From the NCBI GenBank assembly GCA_964019165.1, contig OZ025276.1:7130820-7194819 (forward strand): a DNA stretch of 64,000 bases, in the 5' to 3' direction. The notes under the pieces are model-generated. The model made no database searches, had not been told where the DNA came from, and worked only from the letters and a program-made list of their open reading frames with translations. Each line of letters opens with the position of its first letter. Within the stretch, counting starts at the first letter, position 1. Below are positions 45,785 to 57,762 of the stretch, one piece after another. The position numbers and the translations under genes are program-made. Origin of the DNA: Mastigias papua (lineage: Eukaryota > Cnidaria > Scyphozoa > Rhizostomeae > Mastigiidae).

Positions 45785-46560
45785 TTTGATTTTGTATCGA
45801 TGCCAGCGAAGATGTCGGCCATGTCCACTTGGAGCGTCTAGCTGGCAGAGTGGCTTCTGTATGTCAGACAATAAAAGGGTATTAATCTAAAGGAGTAGAA
45901 AAGTTTAGAAGTTTGGAGCGTTGATCATTGACGTTTTTATGCGAGTGCCTGTGTGATGCATCTAGTTTGGAGAAAAGATTCTGTCAGCCGTGTGTGCCAT
46001 AATGCCTTCTGCAGCAAGGAGCTGGAAGTGGGCTTCTTTGATGACGTTGTTAAGGGATCTAGGGTCAAGACAAGTGTAGAGTTTTCCTTGCGTTTAATAG
46101 TAATGATGAGAGAGTTAACACAAGTAGTGGGTTCATAAATAGGGCTGATAGTGTCCTGTTGGATTTGTAATCAAGTTCATCTTTATATTTGTATTTTAAA
46201 GGTACCATGACTTCGTGAGGGGACGTTACTACTGAGGTGTCTTCATCCGCGAGAGGGATTTGGTCCTCTTTTGGAAGGCAGCCTAAGTCTCCGGAACAAT
46301 CAGAGAATTGCTCAAGAACTGATGGTGGATCTGTTACAATAGAGTAGATTCGTTATATGACATTGAGCTGCTCACTTGTGGCCAATCCTAAAACTGGTGG
46401 CGATGGCTATCGTAACTGTCAGAGTCGAGAGTTCTTGACTTGTAATAGAGGAAAGGGGATGACTGCCCTAGTACTTGAATTGAGGTCCCATGGTATGTAG
46501 TTTATTTGAAAGACGGGGTTGTGAGACGAGGGTCAGGTTTTAGTTTGAGAGCATATTGCT
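45785..46560 (-). mobile_element. Ty3/gypsy-type retrotransposon pol remnant
   Basis: Minus-strand reading gives VLGLATSEQLNVI (end of the protease region), FSDCSGDLGCLPKE, a PHEVMVPLKYKYKDELD block, CLDPRSLNNVIKEAHFQL, RIFSKLDA, LNFSTPL and, in another frame, DMADIFAGID. This is the protease-to-RT order of Ty3/gypsy elements. Stops and frame changes are frequent, and no LTRs are visible nearby. It is an old fragment with no active enzyme. Confidence 0.8.
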
Positions 46561-47489
46561 TTGAAAGAATATTGCATTGAGTCCCTGTTTCAATCTCAAT
46601 CTCAAAAGTTGGCTAGTTTATCCTTTATACAGGGTAGAAGGACATATTTGATATTTCCCTGCATTGGAAATGTTTCATCAATGTTTGAAAATCAAATTAA
46701 TAAAATCAGTGCATCATGTTTCTACGCTGTGAAACCTTGTGTTGCTTACACTGCTATGTTCATATGATCATCCGCTAAAAAAAGATTGTCTCCCAATCTC
46801 TAAGAAAGTTGTGTAGTTTACTCATTTTTATGCCCATATGAAGCTTGGTACGTAAGGCGCTGTACGCAGAAGCTAGCGGATAGAATGTAACAGCATATAC
46901 ACACGACTTTCACGAAGACAAACAATGCAAGTAGAAACAGCCATCTTGCTTGTGTAAAACCTTGACTCCTAAACTGAATGTGAGTCATTCACAGAGCTAC
47001 AGCTCATTAAGAATAACGAGGTTGGACCAAAATTTATGCAGATGATAATTGTTAGTCTGTTTGGCATGCAAGATCGTCGAGTCAATAAAGTATTTTGGAA
47101 ATCAATTCACAGATTGAAGAATCGGTCTTATGTTTTCAAACAGAGTTTATTAACTCCCTTGGATTTTTCAACTGAGGGTAAATAGGTGCCTGTTGGCAAC
47201 CATATGGCCAATTGAACGCAATATTCAGTACATCAAGGGAAACCTATCTTCATCTTCACTTCATTTCGGTTCATTTCAAATTATTTATACCGGGTAAAGT
47301 TTAAAACGAAAAGTTTATTTATAAACTGCCCTCTTAAAAACCTATTTACAATACTTACTAAGTATAAAAGTAAATAAATAAATAATTGCACAATATAATT
47401 TATATCAGTCAAAGGAAAAATCGTAATTGTAACGAAAATATACAAGTTTACATAGTGACATCACAATAAGAACCCATGTTCATGAATGA
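46561..47489. other. No recognised feature
   Basis: AT-rich sequence. The interval near 47270-47480 may be the 3' UTR of the minus-strand LINE that follows. Confidence 0.45.
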
Positions 47490-47830
47490 CTTGAACGCCA
47501 AAAATTGTTAGCTGTGTTTGTCTCTGCTAATGTGTTCCAGATCCTCTAAATTCAAAACTTTTCTGCCCACAAGACGTTTTTGACATAGGAATACGAAGAT
47601 CAGTTTTGGACAAAGAGGTTTTGGAATTACGTTGCACCTTACTGTGAGAATCCGACAGCCTGTGAAATAACCGATTTAGGTAATCGGGAGCCGCATTGTG
47701 GAAAGCCTTGTAAACCACCTTCGCAGTTTCTGACTGAATTAGCTGCCTGATAGTAGGCCATCCAAGTGTAAACTTTCGCGTCATAGCATAGAGCAAGAAG
47801 GCATGACAGCACAAAAATACTTTACCCATA
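47490..47830 (-). mobile_element. 5'-truncated LINE C-terminal fragment
   Basis: The minus strand reads TLGWPTIRQLIQSETAKVVY, KAFHNAAPDYLNRLF and TDLRIPMSKTSCGQKSFEFR, typical of the end of CR1/L2-like LINEs. It is open for about 90 codons. Its 5' edge abuts the start of the MADF pseudogene. Confidence 0.85.
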
Positions 47831-47839
47831 TCGAAATCC

Positions 47840-48720
47840 AGTTGAAAGCAGGCAATATGACTTATTTTAGTATGGAAGGTTCCAATTTCTCAGAAAGCAA
47901 CAATACCAAGGATGAAATGGACTGTGAAACGGCGGATACCAACGGTACCAGTTTTCAGATGAAGAGGAGCATTTTGGCTTTAAACATGCAGTCTGTTGGC
48001 CAAGGAGCAAGCATGTCTTATCTCTACACGACAAAGAAAAGCAGGATGGTGCAGGAGGAAGTGAGAACACCAACTTCAAACCGACATGTGTGGAAAACGA
48101 AGAAATATTTGAAATGGTTGATCTTGTGGAGGAAAGACCTTACCTATAGGATGTCAACAACATGACGTGCCATTTGAAGGACCAGCGGGAAAATGCCTTG
48201 AAAGATATAGCTAAAAAGTTGAATTTGCTAAATATACCTGAAATCCAAATAGAATTTCATGGCTTGCGTACACAACTCGGCATAGAAATGACAAATATGA
48301 CTAAAACCAAATTGAATCAAGGCTATGTATCAATCTTGGTTTTTTGGAAGCATGTCCAGTTCTTGATACCAATCATGCAGCCTGTCAAAAGCAAAGGTTC
48401 CCTATCTTGCATCAATACCGAATCAGGAAGTGATAGTTGTTGTAATATGTCTATTAAAGCAGCGGCAAAAGCACCGAAAACATGTAAGAGGTCATTGGAA
48501 TCAAATCGAAGCATGAGGAAGTCTATGATCAATTCATCAAAGCCCTTACAGAGCAAAATTTTTCAAACAAGAGAGAAAACCACTTTGCTTCATTTGTTGC
48601 TCAGAGACTTAACCGTTGTCATAAATGACCAAGAGCCTATTGCAGAGAAAAATAAGCGACATCCTATTTGACATTGAAATCAGTGGTCTCATTCCTATTG
48701 ACCTCAAGGTTATGGCCTAG
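47840..48720 (+). pseudogene. MADF/BESS-type DNA-binding protein pseudogene, intronless
   Basis: The family consists of Adf-1-like DNA-binding proteins with an N-terminal MADF domain and, often, a C-terminal protein-interaction motif. The plus strand has an acidic leader (DEMDCETADTNG, MQSVGQGAS), then EIFEMVDLVEERPYL, a TAG at 48147-48149 where an aromatic residue is expected, HLKDQRENALKDIAKKLN, IPEIQIEFHGLRTQLGIEM and VFWKHVQFLIPIM, the MADF core ending near 48377. In a second frame VYDQFIKALTEQN and ENHFASFVAQRLNRCH follow, and after two more shifts an ISDILFDIEIS-like end stops at 48720. The lack of introns suggests a retrocopy or a transposon-associated copy. One nonsense codon and at least three frame changes make it non-functional. 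Confidence 0.75.
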
Positions 48721-49447
48721 TGCAAAACAATATTGCCTAAATGTCATTTATGAGTTATTTAAAACAATCAAACTTGCCATATCCTGTACTACATGTGAAT
48801 GTTTTCACTCAATATCAGTAGTAATTTCTAACACAATGTTTTATATCACTTAGAGTAATACATATTATCTATAGTACTTACTAGAGGGAAAGTTTCCTTA
48901 CACTTATTATCGTATGTCCCCCAGTTGCCCCCCTCCTGAAAAGCCCCCTCTATAAGCACCTATGCCAGAGCTTCAAGCTTTTAAAAAGTCAGTCACCTTC
49001 TAATAAGCCCTGTCCCCACCACAGAAAATGATGAAGATCTTGTTATAGACGTATGCTTTTGTTTAAACTGTTCCTATTTTGAAGCTATTCATTATACTCC
49101 TGTAAAGATCTCATGATAATGTTAGGAAAATGCCCTATAACAAATGGCATGTAAATCAAGAGCTGAATTTCATGCAAGCATTATCTGCAGTGGTATAAGA
49201 TGGTACATCATTAGCATTAATTCAAGGGTAGTAGCAATGTCCAAAATGAGCCTAAATTTAGCTTTGAAGGACATTTGTTGATAACACTGTGTCCTCTAAT
49301 TGGCTAAAACGGTATGGAGAATATAAATGTGACCAGGACTCTCAGCCAATCAAAGATCTAGAACCTATGCTGATCAACCGGCACTTAGTCTGCTTTCACA
49401 ATTCTATCAACTAGACAAGAGTTCTCGATATGTTGTGAAAGTATGGC
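48721..49447. other. No recognised feature
   Basis: AT-rich sequence with C-rich runs at 48917-48953. No gene, TIR or RNA was recognised. Confidence 0.45.
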
Positions 49448-49539
49448 AAGGTTATTCCCTACCTTTTGGAGTTTCCATTGTTATGCAGATTAGCTAATCT
49501 GCATAACAATCAAATCTCCAGAATGTAGGGAATAACCTT
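49448..49539. repeat. 92-bp imperfect palindrome without spacer
   Basis: 46-bp arms meet at 49493/49494. The outer 15 bp (AAGGTTATTCCCTAC) and the inner 17 bp (TTGTTATGCAGATTAG region) pair almost perfectly, with mismatches in between. It may be a snap-back or foldback element. Confidence 0.75.
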
Positions 49540-49917
49540 CCACAGATATATCGTGCCAGTTCAGTTCGGTACTCCATCAACTGTAGCTAATTTACCCTGT
49601 AGTTGGACGTAACACAAAAATAACAAAACCTATGACTTCGTAAAGCTGCACTAATAACTCGTCCAGATGAATCGTACCTAGTTGACTGCATAGACAGAGT
49701 GAATATGATATACTATACTTTTGGATATGCCAAACTACGCCATGAAAACTTTATTCCTCCTTTCTTCACCGATATGACTATTAGCATCAACTCCACCCCC
49801 TTGTGAAGAAGTTATCGTGTCTATGAATACTGTAGGAGATATTGCTTCATGTGCCTCCCTATTTGACTAATTTAGTAAAATTAAACATTTCGTACAGGCT
49901 GAGGTTTGGAAGGTATC

Positions 49918-50073
49918 CTACTTTTTGGGAGATGTTTGGAGGTAGCTGGCTATCTCTTTGGTGCTGATGTGCAACCCATGCCTGTGTATGTCCTCTCCAG
50001 AGATATTGTTATTGATCATAGCAGCAAGGTTATAGCCACTGATATTTTCTATAAGTGGGTCAATAGCCTTTGC
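49918..50073 (-). CDS. Exon-like open frame after a repeated acceptor-like sequence (copy A)
   Basis: On the minus strand an AG acceptor (GGGCACTAG) is followed by 51 codons, AKAIDPLIENISGYNLAAMI and so on, ending SYLQTSPKK before TAG. The 31 bp spanning the acceptor and first five codons (50059-50089) occur identically at 62503-62533, where a different open frame follows. The family is not recognised. It could be a terminal exon of an unknown gene or part of a dispersed repeat. Confidence 0.3.
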   Translation of the reverse strand, partial: AKAIDPLIENISGYNLAAMINNNISGEDIHRHGLHISTKEIASYLQTSPKK

Positions 50074-50519
50074 CTAGTGCCCATTATCAGAGCTCTTAGT
50101 CGACATTGATATTGTTACAACGCAACCAAGGATATCAAGGAGATTTCTTTTTTCAGAACGATTAGAGACTAGAAAATATGCTCTTAATATGAGTCGAGAA
50201 TATAATCTAAATAAAATATAGATTTGCAGTATTCTACCGGGAATTATCCGTTTCGATCTTCACACCTACATTGGTTAGCTCTTGCATAACAACAATTTAT
50301 AAATAAATATTTGAGCTATTGCGTGGTTCTGCAGGAATTTGCCATTACTTCCACAAAGCCATATTGACTTACATACCCTTCATTAGTTTCAAGAAGGATG
50401 CATTCTCCAGTAATCTAAGTGTCTCCTTTCTTCAATAGACGGGGTTTGTTGGTGTAAACATGTAGGTTTTCGATAGCCTCCCTATACTACGATTTCTACC
50501 AATAAACTGAGCTTTCTGA

Positions 50520-50750
50520 TAATATATATGCACATATACTCCCGATAACTCGAGACCCCAATAACTCGATCATTTAATCAAGTTAGCCCATATTGCATTT
50601 CTCTGAACCAGCGGCCTAATTTCATGTGAACGAGTCCATGGTGGCCCAAGCCTCTGATAACTCGAACCTCCAATATCTCCAACAGATTTTGATCCCCAGA
50701 TGAGCCAGATGAGCCATATACACTTTGGGTTTTCCCCAACATACTCAAAT
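50520..50750. repeat. Segment with recurring CGATAACTCGA-like words
   Basis: Three GATAACTCGA-like or AATAACTCGA-like words occur at about 50544, 50561 and 50658, as in ends of some pogo/Tigger-type or other DNA elements. No TIR pair could be proven. Confidence 0.35.
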
Positions 50751-50863
50751 AGCAAAATTTAACTGCAAAATATCAGGAAACTTTCCATTTCAATGCCTGG
50801 CTATTGCTTGAATTGCAAGACATTGCGTGAATTCGCTCAGTATTTCAACTCAGTTAAACAACA

Positions 50864-50915
50864 AATATGGATATAAGCTTTTACTCGTTTAAAAGTAAAA
50901 GCTTATATCCATATT
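50864..50915. repeat. Perfect 22-bp inverted repeat next to a LINE start
   Basis: Arms 50864-50885 and 50894-50915 are exact reverse complements (core ATATAAGCTTTTACT) with an 8-base spacer. It lies about 25 bp upstream of the first recognisable codons of the LINE at 50940. Confidence 0.85.
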
Positions 50916-50939
50916 ACTGGAGATAATTTGTTTATAAAA

Positions 50940-53500
50940 AGCATGGATACTCTGGAAGATATTATCAAACAAGTCATAATTGACATACGAGAAAAAAAAA
51001 GAAAATACCAGATTCAAACCTTATACTACGTGAAGGGGAAGTCAAGCATGGCCTAAATTACAAGACCGCGAAGGGTGTTCTTGACCAAATGGTTCAAGAC
51101 AATAAAATCATTGTGAATACCGAAAATTCCCATTTCATCAACAACAAATCACACTCCACAGGTGAGTCTGAGGTTGATGACATACATGGATCTAGTGATT
51201 CGGGTTCAATTCTGCAGCATACACCACCCAGTATGAATGCTTGTGGAAAGGAGTTTTAAGTGGTGAATGAATCCGCCTCTCAAGAGTGGGGTTCCTTTTC
51301 CACTTCTTACCCTTTTAATGCTTTGACTGCTCAAATTACCTCTTTGGGAAAAATAGCTGATACCTTGATAGAACTTAATCGTTTGCTTCAAGAAGGGCGA
51401 TCTGCTCATAAGAAAAAGGCCTGACAAAATTTTCATCATGATCGGCACTAATGATATAGAACGAAAGCCAGTTAATGACATCCTACGGAGCATCAAATTG
51501 GTAATGGATATGATTCTAGAAAAACTACCAGATTACCACCTTATCATCTCAGAGATAATCAGGCGTGCCGACAAGAGGCTGAACGAAACTAAATGGTAAG
51601 ATCAATACACTTAGCCAAAGTTTGAAGAAACTGAATGTTGACATTCTCCGGCAACAAAATATCATTCGAGATCATTTAGGTCGAGAAGGACTACATTTGA
51701 ATTTTAATGGTAACAAGCAGCTTGCATTAAACACTGTAGAGAAACTTAGATCTTTTAAATATTGACAAAAACAAGAAGATGACCCAAGCGACTCCTCGCC
51801 TAAAGATATTGCTCATAATAGTCCTACTGATACTAGTATAGTCCCTGTTGGAGTGCAATGTCTTGGCCGCCGCAAGGGAATGGTGATTGCTTCTTTAAAT
51901 GTTAATAGCTTACAATTACATCTAGATGAAATAAAATGCTTAGTTAATGAAAAAGGAATCCACATCCTAGCAGTAAACGAAACTAAGCTTGACAATGAAA
52001 AATCACCGACAACTTGCTCGAGATCGAGGGCTACACTACACAGGGAGGACAGAAACAGGAATGGGGGTGGAGTTGTTGTGTATGTGCGCAATTCGTTAAA
52101 ACACAATAGAAAAACGTATATACTCGATAAGTCTATCGAATTTGTTTGCATAGAAATTGAACCTATAAGCCTGGCCCTTTCTTATATTCGCCTAGTACCG
52201 ACCTCCATCTGCCCTTATTCAGTCCTTCAAAACACTGGAAGGAAATTTGGAATTTTTCGATAAGGAATCAAAGAAATGATTATTATGGGTGATACCAACT
52301 GTGACTTCTCGTCAAAGAAAGCTGATAAGTACAGTAGTTCATTCAATAATACTGCACATTTAGCTGAGATCTATGATTTGTTTGGTCTGACGCAAATGAT
52401 AGGCGAGCCTACAAGAGTGACGCTAACTTCATCAACGCGTATTGACCACATAGCCACGAACAAGCCTAAAAACGTGGTTACATCCGGCGCCTTTAGTATT
52501 ACTCTAAGCGATCACTATCTTGTTTATATAACTAGGAAATTTATGGGCCCCACAAAACCTCAGCGTAAAACTATATCCACTCGAACAATGAAGAATTTCA
52601 ACAGTGACAATTTCCTGTCGGATCTAGGCCAGATCAATTGGGACAGTATCGTCAGTTCAAGTAGAGATATCAATGAGGCAGTCATCAAGTGGTCATATCT
52701 TCTCTCATTAGTTATTGAAAAACACGCCCCACTAACAGAACTTAAAGTTCCCGATAAGTACTCCCCCTAGTTAACTAAGGAGTTTAAAGCCCTTGCTCGC
52801 ACAAGGGATAAGCTTAAGAGCATAGACGTCAAGAAAAATTCTTCAACTTTAATGGCCTCATACCGACATGTACGTAACCGAGTCAATAATCTCAACAAAG
52901 ATTTTGAAGCAGGAATAGTTTTCCAAAAATATTGCCCTTGAAAAGGGAAATTTTAAAGAAACTTGTAAAACGCTCAATCTTTTGTTAAATAAAAGATCAA
53001 AACCAACCAATGTAGAATCTCTTAATGTTGATGGGGAGGTCATTACTGAGAATTCAGATATCGCTAAGTCTATGAACGAGTTTTTCTGTAGTGTGGGAAG
53101 AAATGTTAGTGTTAAGATACCACAGCAACCAGACCCACTTTTGTCTGGAGAGTACAAAATAAGCACTGAGCAACCGACTGAATTTAAATTTCATCCTGTA
53201 GATGTAACTACTATTACTAGAGCTCTAGGTAAAAGAAATCTCACGGGTGTTTGATCTGATGGCATTGCAAGTAACATCCTTATAATTGCATTTCCCGTGA
53301 TTGTTAATTCCATTTGTGATATTTTCAACTTCTCCATATTTTCAGTGCCCTTCCAAGATATTTGGAGACTAGCCCGCGTAGCTCCTATTTTCAAAGGAAG
53401 CACACCTGATGACCTATCGAATTATAGGCCTATTTCTGTTCTACCGGTCGTGTCAAGGCTCTTCGAAAAGCTTATATATAATCATTATACTAGTACCTAA
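50940..53500 (+). mobile_element. LINE (CR1/L2-like): SGNH ORF1, endonuclease and start of RT, broken
   Basis: ORF1 starts near 50943 (MDTLEDIIKQV) and carries an SGNH-hydrolase-like block: FIMIGTNDIERKP near 51430, then DYHLIISEIIRRADKRL and GLHLNFNGNKQLAL. ORF2 opens near 51886 with an APE-type endonuclease: MVIASLNVNSL, HILAVNETKLD, GGGVVVYVRN, IIMGDTNCDF (52276), RIDHIATN and SDHYLVY. The RT then begins: SKPTNVESLNV, WRLARVAPIFKG and SNYRPISVLPVVSRLFEKLI. Nonsense codons lie at 52261, 52768 and 53252, and frameshifts break ORF1. It ends at about 53500, before the RT catalytic core. Confidence 0.9.
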
Positions 53501-53524
53501 ATAAGCAAAAGTATCTAGTCGTGT

Positions 53525-54110
53525 ATCTAGTCTTGTAATCACTTTCTTCTATTACAGCCTCTCCAATATGTATTTTCATCTTTTTACTTTTTTCAACAAA
53601 TATCATAAGATGACATTTATCTACATTGAATTTCATTTGATCTTCAAGATACAAGGTTGCTAACTGAGTAGCATCTTGCTCTAAGCCATCTATGACACAT
53701 TCAATCATAGAGTTGCATACATAGATTGTCGTATCATCAGCGTAGTTGCATATTTCGGATCTATTCATCAGAAGAAACAAATCATTCAAAAACAATGTTA
53801 AAAAGCAGCGGTCCTAAGACAGATCCCTGTGAGACTCCTTTGTGAACTTCCTTCCATGTGCTAAATGAACCATTAATTTTGACTCTCTGTCGCCTTTTTG
53901 ACAAATAACTACGACTAATTTTAAGGGCTTTTTTGTAAAGCCACAGGCATGCAATTTTGCTATTAGTAATTCATGATCTATGCAGTCAAAGGCTTTGGAG
54001 AGATCCATCAATAAAGCTCCGGTATAGCCGCCTTCATCCACGGTCATTTTAGAAGTTTCCAGACTTCCTAAAAGAGCATGCTGTGTACTATAGCCTTTTC
54101 TAAACGCGCG
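53525..54110 (-). mobile_element. LINE RT core remnant, tail-to-tail with the preceding LINE
   Basis: The minus strand reads RAFRKGYSTQHALLGSLE, ALLMDLSKAFDCIDHELLIA, KGVSQGSVLGPLLFN (across a frame change), NDLFLLMNRSEICNYADDTT and MKFNVDKCHLMIF. These are RT motifs with an intact YADD box. Most of it is open. The sequence style (CIDHELL, NYADDTTIY) differs from that of the LINE on its left, so a separate family is likely. A G-run bounds it at 54115-54126. Confidence 0.88.
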
Positions 54111-54607
54111 AAGTGGGGGGGGGGGGATAAAAAGCTCACGGAGAATTCCCGTTCAAGCATGAAAGGCGAACAATCAAACTCAACAATATTTGGGGCTACT
54201 ATAGCATCCATCATGTAATTAAAAATATCACGAAAAGGTTATAGTAGCTGAGGCTCAAAAATGGTAGTATATTTGCTGTGTAATGGAAGGAGGTAGTGAT
54301 TTCGTACCATTTTTACGACTGTTCCTGCATAATTTAAGCACTAGTAACTCTCAGGAAAGCATCTATACTTCAGCCAGTCGGTATCTATTTTAAGAACCTG
54401 AACGCAGCAATACATTCACTCGAATAAATGTAAAGCTTGTATATATGCGAACCCCCGGAGAGAAGCGCAGTCAAATAATAGATTCCACTCCTATTGTTCT
54501 GATTCTGTTTGGAGTTTCTTGTAACTTATTTTCACTCTTCTCATACTCATAAACCTGAGGATTGTCTTTGATTTAGATTTGTTGCTTATTTTTACTATAA
54601 TCTTAGC

Positions 54608-54608
<1 letters not shown>
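54111..54608. other. No recognised feature
   Basis: AT-rich spacer apart from a 12-bp G-run near its left edge. Confidence 0.45.
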
Positions 54609-54689
<81 letters not shown>

Positions 54690-54690
54690 T

Positions 54691-54723
<33 letters not shown>

Positions 54724-54768
54724 ATGATGATTATGATTATCATTATGATTATGATTATGATTATGATA
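54609..54768. repeat. (GAT)n microsatellite with (ATT) variants
   Basis: GAT triplets interspersed with GATTAT blocks, which produce poly-Asp and Asp-Tyr open frames. The frame at 54579-54944 runs through it and on into unique sequence, but nothing supports a gene. Confidence 0.95.
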
Positions 54769-57762
54769 GGAGTTACTATCTAAATGTTCTTTACTCGATT
54801 ATGTCTTTACCTTTTAAGGCCGCGTGGAATTGTTTACTTCTAGCTTACTGGGTCTTATTGTTTGGTGTTGATATGTCTCTAATAGACTACTTGGATACCT
54901 GGATACGTGCAGTTGTTTACGTCTTCGTTAACGGATTTGCTTAAGAGAGAATTATGCTACTCAACTTCTTGTCTATAATTACCTATCTGATCTATAGCAT
55001 TTTTAATGAAATTTCAGAGCTGCACATTGTTCTCATTACTTACATATTGAGGAATACCTAGCCCTTGATTCTCATAAGCATACACAACATATACTTGACG
55101 AGGAGGCACTGAAATCGCACGTGTTTTGTTACCATAATAATAGGTATATAGTATAGGCTGCACAGATCTTTCTCCAGAATTGCAAATAAAGATTTTAGAA
55201 CTTTACATTTTGTGGAGAATTACATGTTAGAACAACCCTGTTACGATCACATTTTAGAAGGCATAGCGAAGTTGAGTGATTTGATTAAATGACGTAGCAT
55301 TGATTTGATTCCAACATATGTCGATTTATTAGGCCTTGTCCAATAGCAAAGTTTTGTTCTACCTTGAGCGGAGGTATTTGATTGTTTACTCCGTTAGCAG
55401 CAAATGATCTATTATCTAGTTTTCAACATGGCCTACTGTTCAATTTTTGATTCGGTTGTTTGAATCACAATGCATCTGAAGTCGATTAAGCGGATGAGCA
55501 GTTCTAGTTTTATTTCCAAGAACGACGTATGTCCGGAGGACGTGTCTGCGAAAGAGTACCATCTGTCTAATATATTATATATGAGAGCTGCATATTTTCT
55601 TGGATAGATGAAATTAATCGACTTGGATAGTCCAAGTGAATGTAAGTATTTAATTTTGATCTACTGTGATGCAAATGTCAAATGTGCCGTAACTAAACTC
55701 TTGAGCTCGCATTGATTATTGCCATGATCTGATTCCGTGTAGCTGAATGTGTTATATAGCTTCCTTCTAATGAGTCAAAGGGAAGTTTCAGAACGTGGCA
55801 GTATCATTCTATTTTGAAAACAGCACCACAACAATAATTACTCTTTGTGATATTCCTTGGAAAGTATCTTAGATAGGGAATAAATGTGAATAAATACCCA
55901 TGACATGTCCATGACATTACTTATTCTAACATGGATTGAAGCTGTTTATGTCTTTGAAATTTCCTTTGTTATTGACGATAGGAATATAGACGATAGGGAT
56001 GTATGTAAGTGTTAAGATTATGAGTTTAAGCGCAAAGAAAGGCGTTTGATTAACATAAGGGAATATATAACATTTGAGATAGAATATTGCTTGCTCTATG
56101 AAAACAGGTATGTTTCCTGCATAAAACAAGCAAGGGCATATTCTGGACTTCTTTGTGAACAAGCAGTTGTTTCATTTTGTCTAGTTTGGAGCCTAATGTA
56201 GTTATGAAGCACATTATGAACACTGTGTGAATTAAATTTCTATTCATTTCATCTTTAGTTCTTAAGAATGGTAAACCCTCAGCTGATAGCAATTGATTTA
56301 CAGGGGCCTTGTATCACAATATAAAGAGAAGAGGCAATTCCGAATGATGAGGCTGGTGTTCTTATTTTTGAACTAACGGGTGTATTGGCCATTAGACGAT
56401 GGTTTCCTATAAATTCTGGTAGAAAATCCGGTGCCTCTTTCTCCATCAACACATGTCGAATTTTAAGTCGTTGCTTTCTTCGTTTTAATACTGCACATTT
56501 TGAGCGGGAGGTAGTGAGTTAGGTATTTGATGGATTTGAGCATAAGTCAGGTCGGAACCAAAGACGACGTCTAATTTATTCAGGATCAACAAAGACTTGG
56601 ATAAAACCTGTCTCACAGGGTTGCCCATCGCCACTCAAGCTACCTGACGCATCTGGTTGTTAGAACTACATTCCTTTCCTTGCATAACAATTAGTATTAA
56701 TTTCCGTTCCTGTCGGTCGTCATTCAGTAATCTATACTCTATTGGGCGTCGGAAGAACATGATACTTTCAGTATGCTAAGGATTGTTATGATTTTCATGT
56801 AATAGCGATCGTTTGTAATGCCAACTGACTAGGCGTGTTTTATCTTAGAAAAAAGTATATGCAAAACATGAGGCTCAGATCAGTTAAAATTGAGATAACT
56901 TTTAGAAACATGCAGGCAGGCTGAACTTCAAGAAGTAAATTTGATAAAATGGTTTTTGCAACAAACCTAGTTTTTATTCTTTGAAGTGGGCAATAAACTT
57001 CGTGATAAATCTTAAAGCCAGAACGATGTTAAAAACAAGAGACCATTGCCTCTTCCTGGGATTTTGGCATAGTTGTGATAGTGTTTGCAAAACCATGATC
57101 ATTTTCTTCCTTATTTTATGGGACTGGCCTGAAGGCCATCAAACTACAAAGATCAGGAAGTTGTTGTTATCTTTCAAAATGAAATATTCTTGGAAAAAAT
57201 TCTGATAAGCCATAAAAAAACTATAAGTGCAGTGAAGAAGATCAGTTTTGTGGGATAAAATATTATGATTTTTTACGTAAATACAACAAAACGATCTAGC
57301 CTTAATAAATACTTGCAAGATTGATTACATGGAACAACAGGATTTCACTTCACAATTACAAGACTTCCACACACCCCAATATGAAAGTAGCAACTTTTCT
57401 ACTACACTGTTTTCTGTGACTTCGCAGTTCCAATTTCTAGTAAGAATGAGAGTATATTCGAACGACTGCTCTTCCTGCTTTGAGTTTGGTTTCGTTTGAT
57501 CACTTATTTCAGTGGCCAGTACGTTCCACTTTATTATCTTCTATCCACATTCTTAATGATATCTAATGAAGTTTGGTATTAATATTACTCTATGAGTTGG
57601 TTTTATTGTATGAGTAGTTGAGGATTCCTTCCATTTCCACTTTAAGTTTTTGCACCTTTCATTATTTAGTTTTAATCACAAAGTCCATCTCGATTATAGT
57701 TTAATAGTCGTAGTATCACAAATGTTGGGAATTAGTATTGTACCTTGAACAGGTTGAAAGCG
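54769..57762. other. No gene recognised; upstream region of RING-ApoL
   Basis: Nearly 3 kb of AT-rich DNA without recognisable domains or repeats. A possible 5' UTR acceptor for the next gene is at 57752 (TACCTTGAACAG), 11 bp before its ATG, which implies an upstream non-coding exon here. Confidence 0.45.

Noticed and set aside
54579..54944. Poly-Asp protein with a hydrophobic C-terminus
   Set aside because: The Asp run is a (GAT)n microsatellite. The downstream part has no family resemblance and no start outside the repeat.
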